From assembly GCF_016427535.1 (NCBI RefSeq), contig NZ_JAELXV010000013.1, positions 1-64,000 of the forward strand: DNA of 64,000 nucleotides. Reading direction: 5' to 3'. Of this stretch, positions 54,272-62,090 are shown one piece after another. Position numbers and translations under genes: made by a program. This stretch comes from Hymenobacter sp. BT559. GTDB lineage: Bacteria; Bacteroidota; Bacteroidia; Cytophagales; Hymenobacteraceae. A model generated the notes under the pieces. That model was not told where the DNA came from. It did not search any database and worked only from the letters and a program-made list of their open reading frames with translations. How positions within the stretch are numbered: the first letter of the stretch is position 1; every line of letters begins with the position of its first letter.

Positions 54272-54308
54272 AAAAACGGCCTTCCCTGTCATCGGGAAGG
54301 CCGTTTTT
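54272..54308. terminator. Bidirectional terminator
   Basis: Perfect 15-base arms aaaaacggccttccc (54272-54286) and gggaaggccgttttt (54294-54308) between the STAND gene and the leftward lysis genes. Confidence 0.9.
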
Positions 54309-54324
54309 GTTGGCATTATCTACA

Positions 54325-54864
54325 TCATCCTATCAATTCAAAATGCGGCCAGTCGTGAAATGTCTCGTCCGCCGTCTGCCCATCCCCGTCCCAGTCGCCG
54401 CCCCACGCAATCCGCTTGTCCGCCGCCCGCATAAGTCTGGAGAAAAGTAGCAGCGCTGCGTTGTCCCACCTCACGGAGCCATCCACCTGCAGATGAGCTA
54501 CGTCCAGCGCCCAACTGGGCTCGTGGTTATGATTACTCTGCCCGCCTCGTTTGTAGGTCACGATGCGCCCGGCCTCCGCCGCCGAGATGTCGGGCAGGCC
54601 CGCCGCCTTGCGTAGCCGGTAAATCCGGCACGGCGTTTCCCGCCCCTGGGCATACAGTGCTGCTTGCTCCGCCGCGCTACGATAGCCCTGCGTAACGATG
54701 GGTAGCCCCAGCAGCAGCAGCTTTCGGTCACCCATCCAGCGCGCCAGCGCCACCGAGTAGGCCTTCGCCAACTCCGGCCGCACCTGAGCCAGCCGCGCCG
54801 CCTGCGTAGCCGCCTGGGCCTTACTGAGCGCCACCATCACCCGCAGCCGGAACAGCTGAACCAT
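54325..54864 (-). CDS. M15-family peptidoglycan peptidase (endolysin)
   Basis: A 179-residue D-Ala-D-Ala carboxypeptidase/L-Ala-D-Glu endopeptidase-like enzyme. Motifs in order: TQGYRSAAEQAALYAQGRE (about 58-76), the zinc site SNHNHEPSWALDVAHL (His and Asp, about 110-125; a Ser replaces the usual Gly), and the last ligand in DWPHFEL at the C-terminus. No signal peptide, so it needs a holin. The holin-like gene directly upstream overlaps its start. The first 36 residues are helical. The start may be ATG 54864 or ATG 54837. Confidence 0.82.
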   Translation of the reverse strand: MVQLFRLRVMVALSKAQAATQAARLAQVRPELAKAYSVALARWMGDRKLLLLGLPIVTQGYRSAAEQAALYAQGRETPCRIYRLRKAAGLPDISAAEAGRIVTYKRGGQSNHNHEPSWALDVAHLQVDGSVRWDNAALLLFSRLMRAADKRIAWGGDWDGDGQTADETFHDWPHFELIG

Positions 54865-55129
54865 TCGGCACCACCGCCGCCGAGATAACGGGCACCACGT
54901 CAGCCGGCACCTTAACCACCGCTTCTGGCTTCTGCAGCGCCTTCCGAATGGTGGCCCAGATAGTCACCAGCGCTACCAGCACCTGAATTATCAAATGCCC
55001 ATACAGCTCAATCTGCCCAGGGTCTGGCGGCGTGAGACTGTTGCTGAGTACTTGCCCAAAAAGGGCCGTACCAATAATTTGGCCGATATGCCCAGCTTTT
55101 GTGCTGCTAAATAACATAGTATGTTGCAT
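54821..55129 (-). CDS. Holin-like small membrane protein (copy 2)
   Basis: A 102-residue protein with one strong membrane segment (LIIQVLVALVTIWATI, about 45-60), preceded by LTPPDPGQIELYG and followed by the basic RKALQKPEAV and a Pro/Val-rich tail. It overlaps the start of the M15 peptidase gene and so forms a holin-endolysin lysis cassette. It is a close paralogue of 10512-10790. The holin role comes from context; a spanin-like or signal-arrest function is not excluded. Confidence 0.7.
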   Translation of the reverse strand: MQHTMLFSSTKAGHIGQIIGTALFGQVLSNSLTPPDPGQIELYGHLIIQVLVALVTIWATIRKALQKPEAVVKVPADVVPVISAAVVPNGSAVPAAGDGGAQ

Positions 55130-55189
55130 AAAAAAGGGTTTTACTTTTTTATGTAAAGTTATACGCCCAATTCAGAAGTTTGTGTATAA

Positions 55190-55788
55190 CATCTACGATA
55201 TAAAATTTAGTTAGAAATATAATTTTTTATGTAGATGGGCGCTCCCTTTAGGCCGGGCTATCCAGGGCTCCGCTCCGCTACGGTGCTGCGCACAGCTCCC
55301 TTTGGTCGCTCCCTTCCTATCCCTAGCGCACTACAGCAGCAACTCGTGATTCGGAGGCAGTGCCGCCCGCCCCTCGGGACGCGCCGCCCGGCCCTCGCTT
55401 CGGTAGCTACCAGCCTTGGCGCAAGCCTGCCGCACCCGCCCGCCTCCCGTTGGTCGGCCAGCTCACCAGCCGCCCAAGTTGCAAACAGCCCTAACGGCGG
55501 GCCTGATGCGGCTTAGTGCGGCAACAGCGGCTAAGTGCTTCATCAGTAGCCGCGGCCCGAATCAGGCGCGCTTCGCGCAGTATCTAGCGGGGGCGGCCCC
55601 CCGCACCCCCTGTATCATGCTCAGCCTTCGGCCAGCATCTTCCTCGGCTAACGCCTCATAAGGTCCGCTTCGCGGAGAGTCTATTGGGGGCCTCAGCCCG
55701 TCCCCCAAACCCCTAGGGCGAGGCATGGAGAGGGGCAAGTCGGCCGCATCCGCCAGGGGCCACCACCGCCAGCCCCGGCGCGGCCGGC
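55190..55788. other. Non-coding stretch with AT-rich dyad and structured repeats
   Basis: About 600 bases without a gene. The left end has an AT-rich dyad, catctac (55190-55196) with gtagatg (55231-55237), ahead of the lysis operon. The middle (55238-55560) is GC-rich with stretches such as ccgctccgctacgg that have no coding signal. The right part holds two tandem double-hairpin modules (55568-55708). Confidence 0.55.
55568..55708. repeat. Tandem double-hairpin modules, 97-base period
   Basis: Module 1: stem gcgc-ttc-gcgc (55568-55578), spacer agtatcta, stem gcggggg/cccccgc (55587-55604). Module 2: stem tccgc-ttc-gcgga (55664-55676), spacer gagtcta, stem ttggggg/cccccaa (55684-55708). Hairpin starts are 96 and 97 bases apart. 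The stems differ in sequence but keep pairing, which points to structure rather than sequence being kept. It could be a structured RNA, origin of transfer or packaging signal. Confidence 0.6.
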
Positions 55789-56193
55789 CTACAGCCCGAG
55801 CCCGCCCGGTACTGGCACCGCGCTGGGCGCTAGGTGGGCTAGCCACTCGCAGCGCCGGCCCAGTCTGGCAGCGGCGCGGGCAGCACTCAGCGTGCCCTTG
55901 CTCACCCCGTCCCATACCACCAGCACCAGGCCCGCCCGGTGCACTATCTCGGCGTTGCGCACATGGGGGGCGCCGGCCCCGTGGGCGGCATAGTCGGGCT
56001 GCAGTTCCACCAGCGGCACCCGGTTGCGCCTGGCCCAGCTGGCCGCCAGCGTGTCTACCCCAGCGGCGCCACCGCTCACCACTTGGCCTATCTCGCCAGC
56101 CACCAGCAGGGCATCCAGCCGGGCTAACAGGGCCGGGCAGCTCGTCATGCTTCGGCTCCCTACTACTCCTACGGCCCACACGCTCCGCACCAC
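55789..56193 (-). CDS. SLOG-domain protein, DUF2493-like
   Basis: A 134-residue Rossmann-like protein. VGVVGSRSM (about 8-16), VVSGGAAGVDTLAASWARR (about 38-56) and LVVWDGVSKGTLSAARAA (about 91-108) are the hallmarks of the SLOG superfamily (YspA/DUF2493, DprA relatives), which binds nucleotide-derived ligands. Such genes are common in phages and plasmids, and related domains sense signal nucleotides in defence systems. It is monocistronic, divergent from the small-gene operon at 56411. Confidence 0.75.
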   Translation of the reverse strand: MVRSVWAVGVVGSRSMTSCPALLARLDALLVAGEIGQVVSGGAAGVDTLAASWARRNRVPLVELQPDYAAHGAGAPHVRNAEIVHRAGLVLVVWDGVSKGTLSAARAAARLGRRCEWLAHLAPSAVPVPGGLGL

Positions 56194-56231
56194 GCAGGCG
56201 GTAGCTTCGTTTTGTACATTTTACATATTCT

Positions 56232-56313
56232 AAGTTACTAACTTTTTTCTGCATTTCCTACGTATTTTTGTTACTTATTTTAGTAGTATTTCTTACTTTA
56301 TTACGTATATTTG
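56232..56313. promoter_or_regulatory. Divergent promoter region with palindrome
   Basis: AAGTTACTAACTT (56232-56244) is a perfect palindrome near the SLOG start, and TATATTTG (56306-56313) fits the Bacteroidota TAnnTTTG core for the rightward operon. The AT-rich tract has several TTACT repeats. Regulation by an element-encoded repressor is plausible but not shown. Confidence 0.5.
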
Positions 56314-56410
56314 TAATGTAGTCGGGGAGAGGCCCCGGCGCTAGCGCGTGTAGTGCAGCTGGGCCCGGCCAGCACCGCGCGCGCATTCCATCGGCTAGCA
56401 CTTACAGCCC

Positions 56411-56710
56411 ATGCTTACCATCACTTGCCCCCGTGTTGCCCACGCACTTGCCGCTGGCCGCCTCCGCTCCCAGCGCCGGGCCGCCTGGGGCTCCTTCCGC
56501 CAGCGCACTATCGACCGCCGCTATTGTGGGCTTCCCAGCATCAGCGGTCCCTTCTGGTTCGCCACCGCTTGCCGGCTTGCCGGTGGCCTGCCTTCGTCGC
56601 ACGTGTGGACTCCTTGCGGGGCCACCGCGCCGGCCGCCAGCGCCGCAGTTTGCCGCTTCTGCAATTCGGCCATCAACGAGGCCACCAGCCGTTGCGCCTG
56701 CTATGCGTAG
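56411..56710 (+). CDS. Small Cys-rich hypothetical protein
   Basis: A 99-residue protein starting MLTITCPRVAHALAAGRL. Several Cys residues, including a C-terminal group VCRFCN...RCACYA that could bind zinc. No family recognised. It is first in the rightward small-gene operon; its stop overlaps the next ATG by eight bases. A competing frame (56433 onward) covers the same stretch but is of low complexity; only its end, from 56703, is taken as a separate gene. Confidence 0.45.
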   Translation: MLTITCPRVAHALAAGRLRSQRRAAWGSFRQRTIDRRYCGLPSISGPFWFATACRLAGGLPSSHVWTPCGATAPAASAAVCRFCNSAINEATSRCACYA

Positions 56711-56912
56711 CCAGGCCACCCCGCAGGCCGCGTCCGCTCAGGGTGCGGCCCCCACGGCCACCGAGCAGCGCGCCCGCCTGCTAGCCCTCCTCGACCAGTG
56801 CCAAGCCCGCGACCAGGCTGCCCCGCGCCACAATTGCTACCTGGCCCCGGCCAGCACTAGCCCCCTTGACGAGCCAGCCACCGACCCCGCCCGCTGGCAG
56901 GGCTTCATCTAG
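56703..56912 (+). CDS. Small hypothetical protein
   Basis: A 69-residue protein (MRSQATPQAASAQ...) with a helical stretch ATEQRARLLALLDQCQARDQ (about 18-37). It overlaps the end of the previous gene and ends eight bases before the SymE-like gene, so it is part of the same operon. No family recognised; the tight packing is the main support. Confidence 0.4.
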   Translation: MRSQATPQAASAQGAAPTATEQRARLLALLDQCQARDQAAPRHNCYLAPASTSPLDEPATDPARWQGFI

Positions 56913-56920
56913 CTCACGTC

Positions 56921-57115
56921 ATGGCCCAGCACACCGCCCGCCGCATCAAGGTAGCCCCCCACTTCGCCGCCCGCCGCTACGACACCCGCATCACCAGCAA
57001 GCTGCTGCTACAGGGCGCTTGGCTCGAAGCCGCTGGCTTCGCCCCCGGTGCAGTCGCCGCCATCGAGGTGCAGGCCGGCCGCCTCATCATCACCGCCGCC
57101 CCAGTCCAGAACTGA
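56921..57115 (+). CDS. SymE-like protein
   Basis: A 64-residue protein matching the SymE toxin pattern (PF08845 type): RITSKLLLQGAWLEAAGFAPGAVAAIEVQAGRLIITA (about 23-59; Leu-x-Gly-x-Trp-Leu-x-x-Ala-Gly-Phe is the signature). SymE proteins have a MazE/AbrB-like fold; the E. coli member is an SOS-induced nucleoid-condensing or RNA-cleaving toxin held down by antisense RNA. Here it lies in an operon in an element that also has LexA-like control and UmuDC. No antisense RNA gene can be seen by eye. Confidence 0.65.
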   Translation: MAQHTARRIKVAPHFAARRYDTRITSKLLLQGAWLEAAGFAPGAVAAIEVQAGRLIITAAPVQN

Positions 57116-57178
57116 AAGTCAGCGAAGCTAAGCCACCCGGCCCGCGCCCTATCGGCGCGGGCCACTAAGCCCCGCCCC

Positions 57179-57469
57179 ATGATTGCCCGCATTAGCCCCA
57201 GTGCCCACGCGCTAGCCGCCGCTTGCTTTCCCGTCCCCGGTTGCACCGTGGGCGGCTACGCCACCCGCACCGGCTACAAGCTTTTCATCAACCCCCCGCA
57301 GCCCTACGCTGGCCCCTCCGTGTACTGCGGCCACGGCGCCACCTGCTACGAAGCCCTGGCCGCCGCTGTGCAGCTCTTCCACGGCAGCGCCCATGCCTAC
57401 CCTGATGCCCAGCCGCTAGCCGCCGTGGGCAGCTACGACGGAGCCACCAGTCGCCCCGATTCTTTCTAG
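57179..57469 (+). CDS. Small hypothetical protein
   Basis: A 96-residue protein (MIARISPSAHALAAACFPVPGCTVGG...) with an aromatic, Gly-rich middle (YKLFINPPQPYAGPSVYCGHGATCYEAL). No family recognised. It lies in the rightward small-gene operon with a 63-base gap on the left and 46 on the right. Confidence 0.45.
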   Translation: MIARISPSAHALAAACFPVPGCTVGGYATRTGYKLFINPPQPYAGPSVYCGHGATCYEALAAAVQLFHGSAHAYPDAQPLAAVGSYDGATSRPDSF

Positions 57470-57515
57470 CCACCCAGAGGCCAGCCCCAGCGCCGGCCCC
57501 GCTTTTCCTACCCCC

Positions 57516-57830
57516 ATGCCCAAAACAGCTACCACCTACCAGCCCCATCTACTCGACCCGCACAGTGCCGAGCCACAGCTCATTAACCCCGCTAACGGCA
57601 AAAGCTTCAAGCTGGCCGAGTTATACCGCCTACTCGACTGCCGGACCGTCGATGTGGTGCGCCTCACCGATGAGCTGATTCTCATCATCGACGACGAAGG
57701 CAAGTTCCGCAACCCCGCCTACCTCAACCTGCTGGCTACCTACCTCTGGTACCAGCACCAGCCCGAAGCGCGGGGAGTCGATTCCATTGTGGGCAGGGCC
57801 ATCCTCTGCCACGACAAGCAATTCAAATAA
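57516..57830 (+). CDS. DUF3846-like small protein
   Basis: A 104-residue protein. The pattern FKLAELYRLLDCRTVDVVRLTDELILIIDDEGKFRNPAYLNLLATYL...DSIVGRAILC (about 31-98; Leu-Leu-Cys, Asp-Asp-Glu-Gly, Asn and Ile-Val-Gly key) follows DUF3846, a family common in plasmids and phages with a weak link to ArdA-type antirestriction proteins. Function is not established. It belongs to the small-gene operon. Confidence 0.6.
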   Translation: MPKTATTYQPHLLDPHSAEPQLINPANGKSFKLAELYRLLDCRTVDVVRLTDELILIIDDEGKFRNPAYLNLLATYLWYQHQPEARGVDSIVGRAILCHDKQFK

Positions 57831-57898
57831 CCAACAAACGGCAACGGGGCCGGCCGACAACTGGCCCCACTTTTTTCATTCCCCAGCCCTCGCCTCCT

Positions 57899-58597
57899 AT
57901 GGCAGCCAAGCAAACCACCCCCAACGCCCCCGCCGCAGCCGATGCGGCCGCCGCAGTTACTCCCAGCCGCGCCTACCTCACCGCCTCGGTAGATGAGGCC
58001 ACCGGCGAGCTAGTAGAATCCAGCCGCTTCAAATACTTGCCCGGCCACCCCCGCCAGATTCGCGCCGACCTTAAAGCCGGTGTATTCAACCTGAACGGAC
58101 AAGAGGTGCTGGGCAAGTCGCTCACCTTCATTCCCGTTGCCCTGCGCATCTTCTCCGACAACATCCTGAGCATGGGCCGCAAAGTGTGAGCCGAGCTGTT
58201 TTTCATCGACAAGTCGGGGGCCGTGTGCGCGGTGCTCTTCCACGGCTACAGCGTCGAGAACCTGCAAAAGCTCAACGCCAGCTTGTTCTACGACAACCTG
58301 AAGCTGACTGACGTGGAGCTGACCGTTACCCCCGTCAAGAAGCAGACCGAGAAGGACGGCAAGCCCGCCACCTACTTCATTGCCGAGTTCAGCTACCAGC
58401 CCGCCGACCCGGCCGAGGTGCAGGCCCGCCAGGAGTTTGCCGAAGACTTTGACCTCTACCGCGAGGAAACGCTGACGGGCATGGCCGATATGCGCCTAGT
58501 GAACGGCTACCGCATCCCCGAGGGCTACCAACTCCCTGAGCAGCGGGCCGCCAAGCAGCTCACCACCGCCACCGAAGCCGCCACAGTTACCGCCTAA
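57899..58597 (+). pseudogene. Phage-type gene interrupted by an in-frame UGA
   Basis: The frame runs from MAAKQTTPNAPAAAD through PGHPRQIRADLKAGVFNLNGQEVLGKSLTFIPVALRIF to MGRKV, then TGA (58187-58189, codon 97), and continues in the same frame with AELFFIDKSGAVCAVLFHGYSVENL to a normal stop at 58597. Both halves look coding, and the second half has no good start just after the stop. A TGG (Trp) to TGA change fits best: GRKVWAELFF. The intact product would have 232 residues; no family is recognised. It is followed by the exonuclease gene, so a recombination partner is one possibility. Confidence 0.75.
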
Positions 58598-58649
58598 TCT
58601 ACCGGCCTCCGACCCGCCAGCAGGGGAGGGGGCCACCTTTTACCGCCCT

Positions 58650-58898
58650 ATGCTCCAGCTCCCCGAACTCCGCCAGGAGCAGCCCGCCCGCGACGAGGCC
58701 GAGGCTGCCTGCCTCACCCAGCTGGCCCAGCTCATAGCCACCACCGCCCCGCTACGCGACCTGCGCGACCTGGCCCCCGCCGTGCGCCAGCTCTTTCCCG
58801 AGCCGGCCTACGCAGTAGGCTGCGGCGGCTCCCACATCTGGCTGCACCGCACCGACGACCCTCACCGCCTGGCCTATATCCTAGACCGCTACCAGTAG
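58650..58898 (+). CDS. Small hypothetical protein
   Basis: An 82-residue protein, helical in its first half (ELRQEQPARDEAEAACLTQLAQLIATT) and ending IWLHRTDDPHRLAYILDRYQ. No family recognised. It lies between the UGA-interrupted gene and the exonuclease gene; a heptamer-repeat spacer follows. Confidence 0.45.
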   Translation: MLQLPELRQEQPARDEAEAACLTQLAQLIATTAPLRDLRDLAPAVRQLFPEPAYAVGCGGSHIWLHRTDDPHRLAYILDRYQ

Positions 58899-58902
58899 CT
58901 GC

Positions 58903-58929
58903 TAATTGATGACTGTTAATTGCTAATTG
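58903..58929 (+). repeat. TAATTGN heptamer repeats before the exonuclease start
   Basis: TAATTG starts at 58903, 58917 and 58924, all multiples of seven apart; TGACTGT fills the missing position (58910-58916). The run ends six bases before the ATG at 58935, as with the repeats before the HlyD-like gene at 4496. Confidence 0.65.
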
Positions 58930-58934
58930 AAATA

Positions 58935-59603
58935 ATGTTTACCAACCTCACCCACTACCCCAGCTTGACTCAGGAGCAGCACCGCGCCCTGCCCTTCATC
59001 TCCAATACCGACCTCAGCCGCTTGGCCGATGAGCTACTAGGCCGCCCCCGCCACGCCAGCAACCTAGCTGCGCTGGCCTTCGGGAGCTACTTCCACAGCG
59101 CCACCCTGGAGCCCCACCTGTTCACGCCCGCCAACCCGGCCGACGCCGCCGACGAGCAGACCCGCCGCCAAGCTGCGCAACTGGCCGCCGCCATCCGCCG
59201 CCGGCGCTACCCGCGCCACGTGCTCTACCACGGCCAGCCCGAGCAGAGCTACACGGCCACCCACGAGGCTACCGGCCTCACTGTTAAGGTGCGTCCTGAC
59301 CTCATTATCGACAGCCCTGCCGGCCGCCGCCGCACGCTGGTCGACTTCAAAACCACTAGCTGCCGCGACCTGCCCCAGTTCTTGGCCACGGTGGAGCAGT
59401 ACGGCTACGACCGTCAGCAGGCCTTTTATGCCGACGTGCTGCAAGCCCACCGCGTGCTGCTCATCGCCGTGCAGAAGCGCTCGCTCAAAGGCCAGCCGCC
59501 CGCCGTATGGGTGCATAAGTTGACAGCTGAGCAGTTGGCCACTGGCCGCAAAAAATACCAGCGCCTGCTTCGTGCACATGTCGAGCACCACACTCTACCG
59601 TGA
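58935..59603 (+). CDS. RecE/exodeoxyribonuclease VIII-like PD-(D/E)XK exonuclease
   Basis: A 222-residue nuclease of the Exo8/DUF3799 type. An N-terminal NTDLSRLADELLGR is followed by AFGSYFHSATLEPHLF (the usual GxxxHxxxLEP motif, about 44-60), RPDLIID (catalytic Asp, about 120), TLVDFKTTS (Asp-x-Lys, about 132-140) and YGYDRQQAFYADVL (about 157-170). Such enzymes resect dsDNA for phage single-strand annealing recombination. ATG 58935 is chosen over 58920, which lies within the heptamer repeats. Confidence 0.8.
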   Translation: MFTNLTHYPSLTQEQHRALPFISNTDLSRLADELLGRPRHASNLAALAFGSYFHSATLEPHLFTPANPADAADEQTRRQAAQLAAAIRRRRYPRHVLYHGQPEQSYTATHEATGLTVKVRPDLIIDSPAGRRRTLVDFKTTSCRDLPQFLATVEQYGYDRQQAFYADVLQAHRVLLIAVQKRSLKGQPPAVWVHKLTAEQLATGRKKYQRLLRAHVEHHTLP

Positions 59604-59630
59604 ATTATCATTCTTCAACTAGCAAAATAG

Positions 59631-59668
59631 AGCCCCGACTTACCATAGTGTAGGCCGGGGCTTTTGCT
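59631..59668 (+). terminator. Terminator after exonuclease gene
   Basis: agccccg (59631-59637) pairs with cggggct (59656-59662), followed by ttttgctt; placed between convergent genes. Confidence 0.7.
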
Positions 59669-59688
59669 TGCCCGAAAGCTTCATAATT

Positions 59689-61635
59689 CTACTCCCAATC
59701 GTCCATGATATCATTAAGAGTACGTCTCCCTTCCTTTACAGCGGCTACTGGCTGCTCTATGATACGCTTACTTATGATTTCTTTCACGATAAAAGATAAT
59801 TCATTTTCTGCATTGCTCGCAGAATATTGTTTTAGCTTTTCATCATACTTCACCCGTGCATTGTTAAGGATGTGTACACCTATTGTTTGAATCTCTAGCT
59901 TCCAACCAAAAAAACAAAAGCTCCACGTTTCTAATCGCTCTAAAGCAATTGCTCCCATGTAGTCTGGAGATGCAAAAGTATTCTTCCACTCTCTACCCTC
60001 TTCGCTATCATCAATATTGAAATTGATAAGCGGCCGCCAAGGTGATTTGCCACGTTCTAGTCTCAGAATTCTAGCTAACAAAGTGACATCTTCCCATTCA
60101 GACTTAGTTAGTTCAAAATTTTTGAATATTATAGAAAACGCTCGCTCTATCTGACGGATATTTTCAACAGTTATCTTCAGTTCTTCGCTATCACGAACAA
60201 TTGCAACTACTGCATCTCGCCCTTGTTGCTCATAAACTAATTTGCCGTTTTCTATACATCTAAATCCTAGGCCTAGACCTAGACAACGCAGTAGCTCACT
60301 ATCTTGGTCAAGCGCTTGCGCAGATGTATAAAGACCGTTTCTGGCCCCTACAGTTATATTAGCATTAAACCCCTCGCCCACTTTTAAATCGCTGCGGAGT
60401 AGAGTAACCCTTACCGTGTTGAAATTAGTTTTAGCTACAATTTTTATCTGCTCCTTACTTCCATATAGTCGGATGCTTACATCCGAAAAGTAAGTACCAT
60501 CTGAGAAGAATATATCTACTGATTTATCTAGAGAGGCAGTAGGTACTATTAGAATCTCAACGATATCTTGTGGCATTCGCAATCCTTCTACTCGAACGAT
60601 AGCGTTGAATTCGTCGGTTGCTGATAACCGAACTGGTTCTAGCGTTTCGCCATTGATAGCTTTTTTCAAACCTTCGCTACCAGGGCTAGTATCCTTAATA
60701 CTGAATGAAATTTCATGCTGGGTGACGCCTTCCTTCTTCGATAAGTGAATGGTGTCTAATCCTTGACTATTATCCTGATAGCCGACGTTCATTCCTAATC
60801 TGTCAAGAAACTGACTTGCTTTATCCTGCGACACCAAGCCTTTTTTCAAATTAGGTAGTACACTTTCCTTCAATTCCGATATTAATTCATCAACCAATGC
60901 CTCGCCGGTGGAATCGATATAAGTGAGATTATTTCTCTCCATCCACTTACGGTTCAACTCAGTCTGGTTGGGTGCAATGAAGAAAGCCTCGCGCATTTGG
61001 TTACCCAATTGCTCGCGTACCCACTCATACAACTCCTTTACATTTGGGTCTTCTAAACTGTAGCCAACGAAGACTATATGCCGCTTCGCCATCAATGCCT
61101 CTAAGGCTGTCCAAAGCATGTTATCATTCTTGCGGAAGAAGCCTCTGAAATCCTTATCCGCTATCACGATACTATCTGGGTCTTGCAAGTCGCCGTGAAC
61201 TTTATACAAAGTGACTTGATTTGGCTCACCCAGCGGGATGTTCTTACCATGCGTGACCTTGTGCAATCGATGCCCGTAGGCCAGCTCAAAAAGGCTGTCG
61301 TAATTAGTTGTAACTATCTGGTCAATGAACGGTATAGTTGCCAGATTCTGATGCGTTTCCAACGATTTTGGAGCCGCCGAGAATACCCGCAGCAATTCAC
61401 GGTTCAACTCATTACGCCGCTCATTGTGCAGAGTAATATAATGCTCAACATAACGCGGTAGCGGGTCGTGAGGGTCAAGCATTAATCGTTGCGAAGGTGT
61501 TAAGCTCTCATGCAGGATTTGTCTCAGTCCCCAACCAGAGGGATAACCCGCATACAGTGAGAAGCCCGACCCAGCCCAAAGCAGAACCTCGTTCCGCATT
61601 ACCGCCCGAAATAAAGTTTCTTTTTCGATGCTCAT
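59689..61635 (-). CDS. SIR2-like NADase defence protein
   Basis: A 648-residue protein. An N-terminal SIR2-like domain (about 1-250) has WAGSGFSLYAGYPSG (about 16-30), IVTTNYDSLFELAYG (about 108-122), LYKVHGDLQDP (about 143-153) and IVFVGYSLEDPNVKELYEW (about 187-205). In defence systems this fold degrades NAD+ on infection (Thoeris, DSR, SIR2-HerA and others). The C-terminal 400 residues are beta-rich and then helical, with no domain I can name; they probably sense the trigger. The gene is AT-rich compared with its neighbours and stands alone, reading leftward, with no helicase or TIR partner. Confidence 0.8.
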   Translation of the reverse strand: MSIEKETLFRAVMRNEVLLWAGSGFSLYAGYPSGWGLRQILHESLTPSQRLMLDPHDPLPRYVEHYITLHNERRNELNRELLRVFSAAPKSLETHQNLATIPFIDQIVTTNYDSLFELAYGHRLHKVTHGKNIPLGEPNQVTLYKVHGDLQDPDSIVIADKDFRGFFRKNDNMLWTALEALMAKRHIVFVGYSLEDPNVKELYEWVREQLGNQMREAFFIAPNQTELNRKWMERNNLTYIDSTGEALVDELISELKESVLPNLKKGLVSQDKASQFLDRLGMNVGYQDNSQGLDTIHLSKKEGVTQHEISFSIKDTSPGSEGLKKAINGETLEPVRLSATDEFNAIVRVEGLRMPQDIVEILIVPTASLDKSVDIFFSDGTYFSDVSIRLYGSKEQIKIVAKTNFNTVRVTLLRSDLKVGEGFNANITVGARNGLYTSAQALDQDSELLRCLGLGLGFRCIENGKLVYEQQGRDAVVAIVRDSEELKITVENIRQIERAFSIIFKNFELTKSEWEDVTLLARILRLERGKSPWRPLINFNIDDSEEGREWKNTFASPDYMGAIALERLETWSFCFFGWKLEIQTIGVHILNNARVKYDEKLKQYSASNAENELSFIVKEIISKRIIEQPVAAVKEGRRTLNDIMDDWE

Positions 61636-61730
61636 AACCTAGCTGGACGAGGCGCAAATGGTTTGTGAAACGCTTCCATACCAAGCCGCAAAATACATGA
61701 AAACGGTAAGGCGTGCCCTCATCTGTCAAC

Positions 61731-62072
61731 CTAAATCCGCTTACGTTTCTTGCGCTGCTCAGCCACTTCCCCCAGCTGGCTCCAGCCACTCACTATCGCA
61801 TCCATTGCCTCGCCCGTTAGTACGATAACTGAGTAGCGTACCCGGTCACGTAGGATGTAGTCGCTGGCGCAATCAATATAGCCCTCTTGATGTCGCAACT
61901 CTTCGGCCTCGCCTGGCTTCAATGCCAGTGAGATGTGAATGTAGCAGTTGCCATCGGGCAGTCGGGCCACCACGATGCGCCGGTTGTGCAGTCGCCGCAC
62001 GACCCCTGTCCTAATAATAGGGTAGTCAGGTTGGGCCCCCGGCAGGTGGGCCGGCGGTATTGGAAAAGCCAT
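61731..62072 (-). CDS. Small hypothetical protein downstream of umuC
   Basis: A 113-residue protein (MAFPIPPAHLPGAQPDYPIIRTGVVRRL...) with a compact middle rich in beta residues (RIVVARLPDGNCYIHISLAL) and a very basic end (EQRKKRKRI). No family recognised. It starts 18 bases after the umuC stop on the same strand and is probably part of the umuDC operon; a link to DNA repair is an inference from position. Confidence 0.55.
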   Translation of the reverse strand: MAFPIPPAHLPGAQPDYPIIRTGVVRRLHNRRIVVARLPDGNCYIHISLALKPGEAEELRHQEGYIDCASDYILRDRVRYSVIVLTGEAMDAIVSGWSQLGEVAEQRKKRKRI

Positions 62073-62090
62073 AAGAAAAAGAAAAAGTAG

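Noticed and set aside
55725..56204. 159-residue plus-strand frame over the SLOG gene
   Set aside because: Low-complexity Arg/Pro/Ala composition; the minus strand gives a clear SLOG protein.
58187..58189. Selenocysteine or reassigned UGA codon
   Set aside because: No downstream stem-loop typical of a bacterial SECIS is evident, the expected residue is Trp, and other genes of the element use TGA as a stop.
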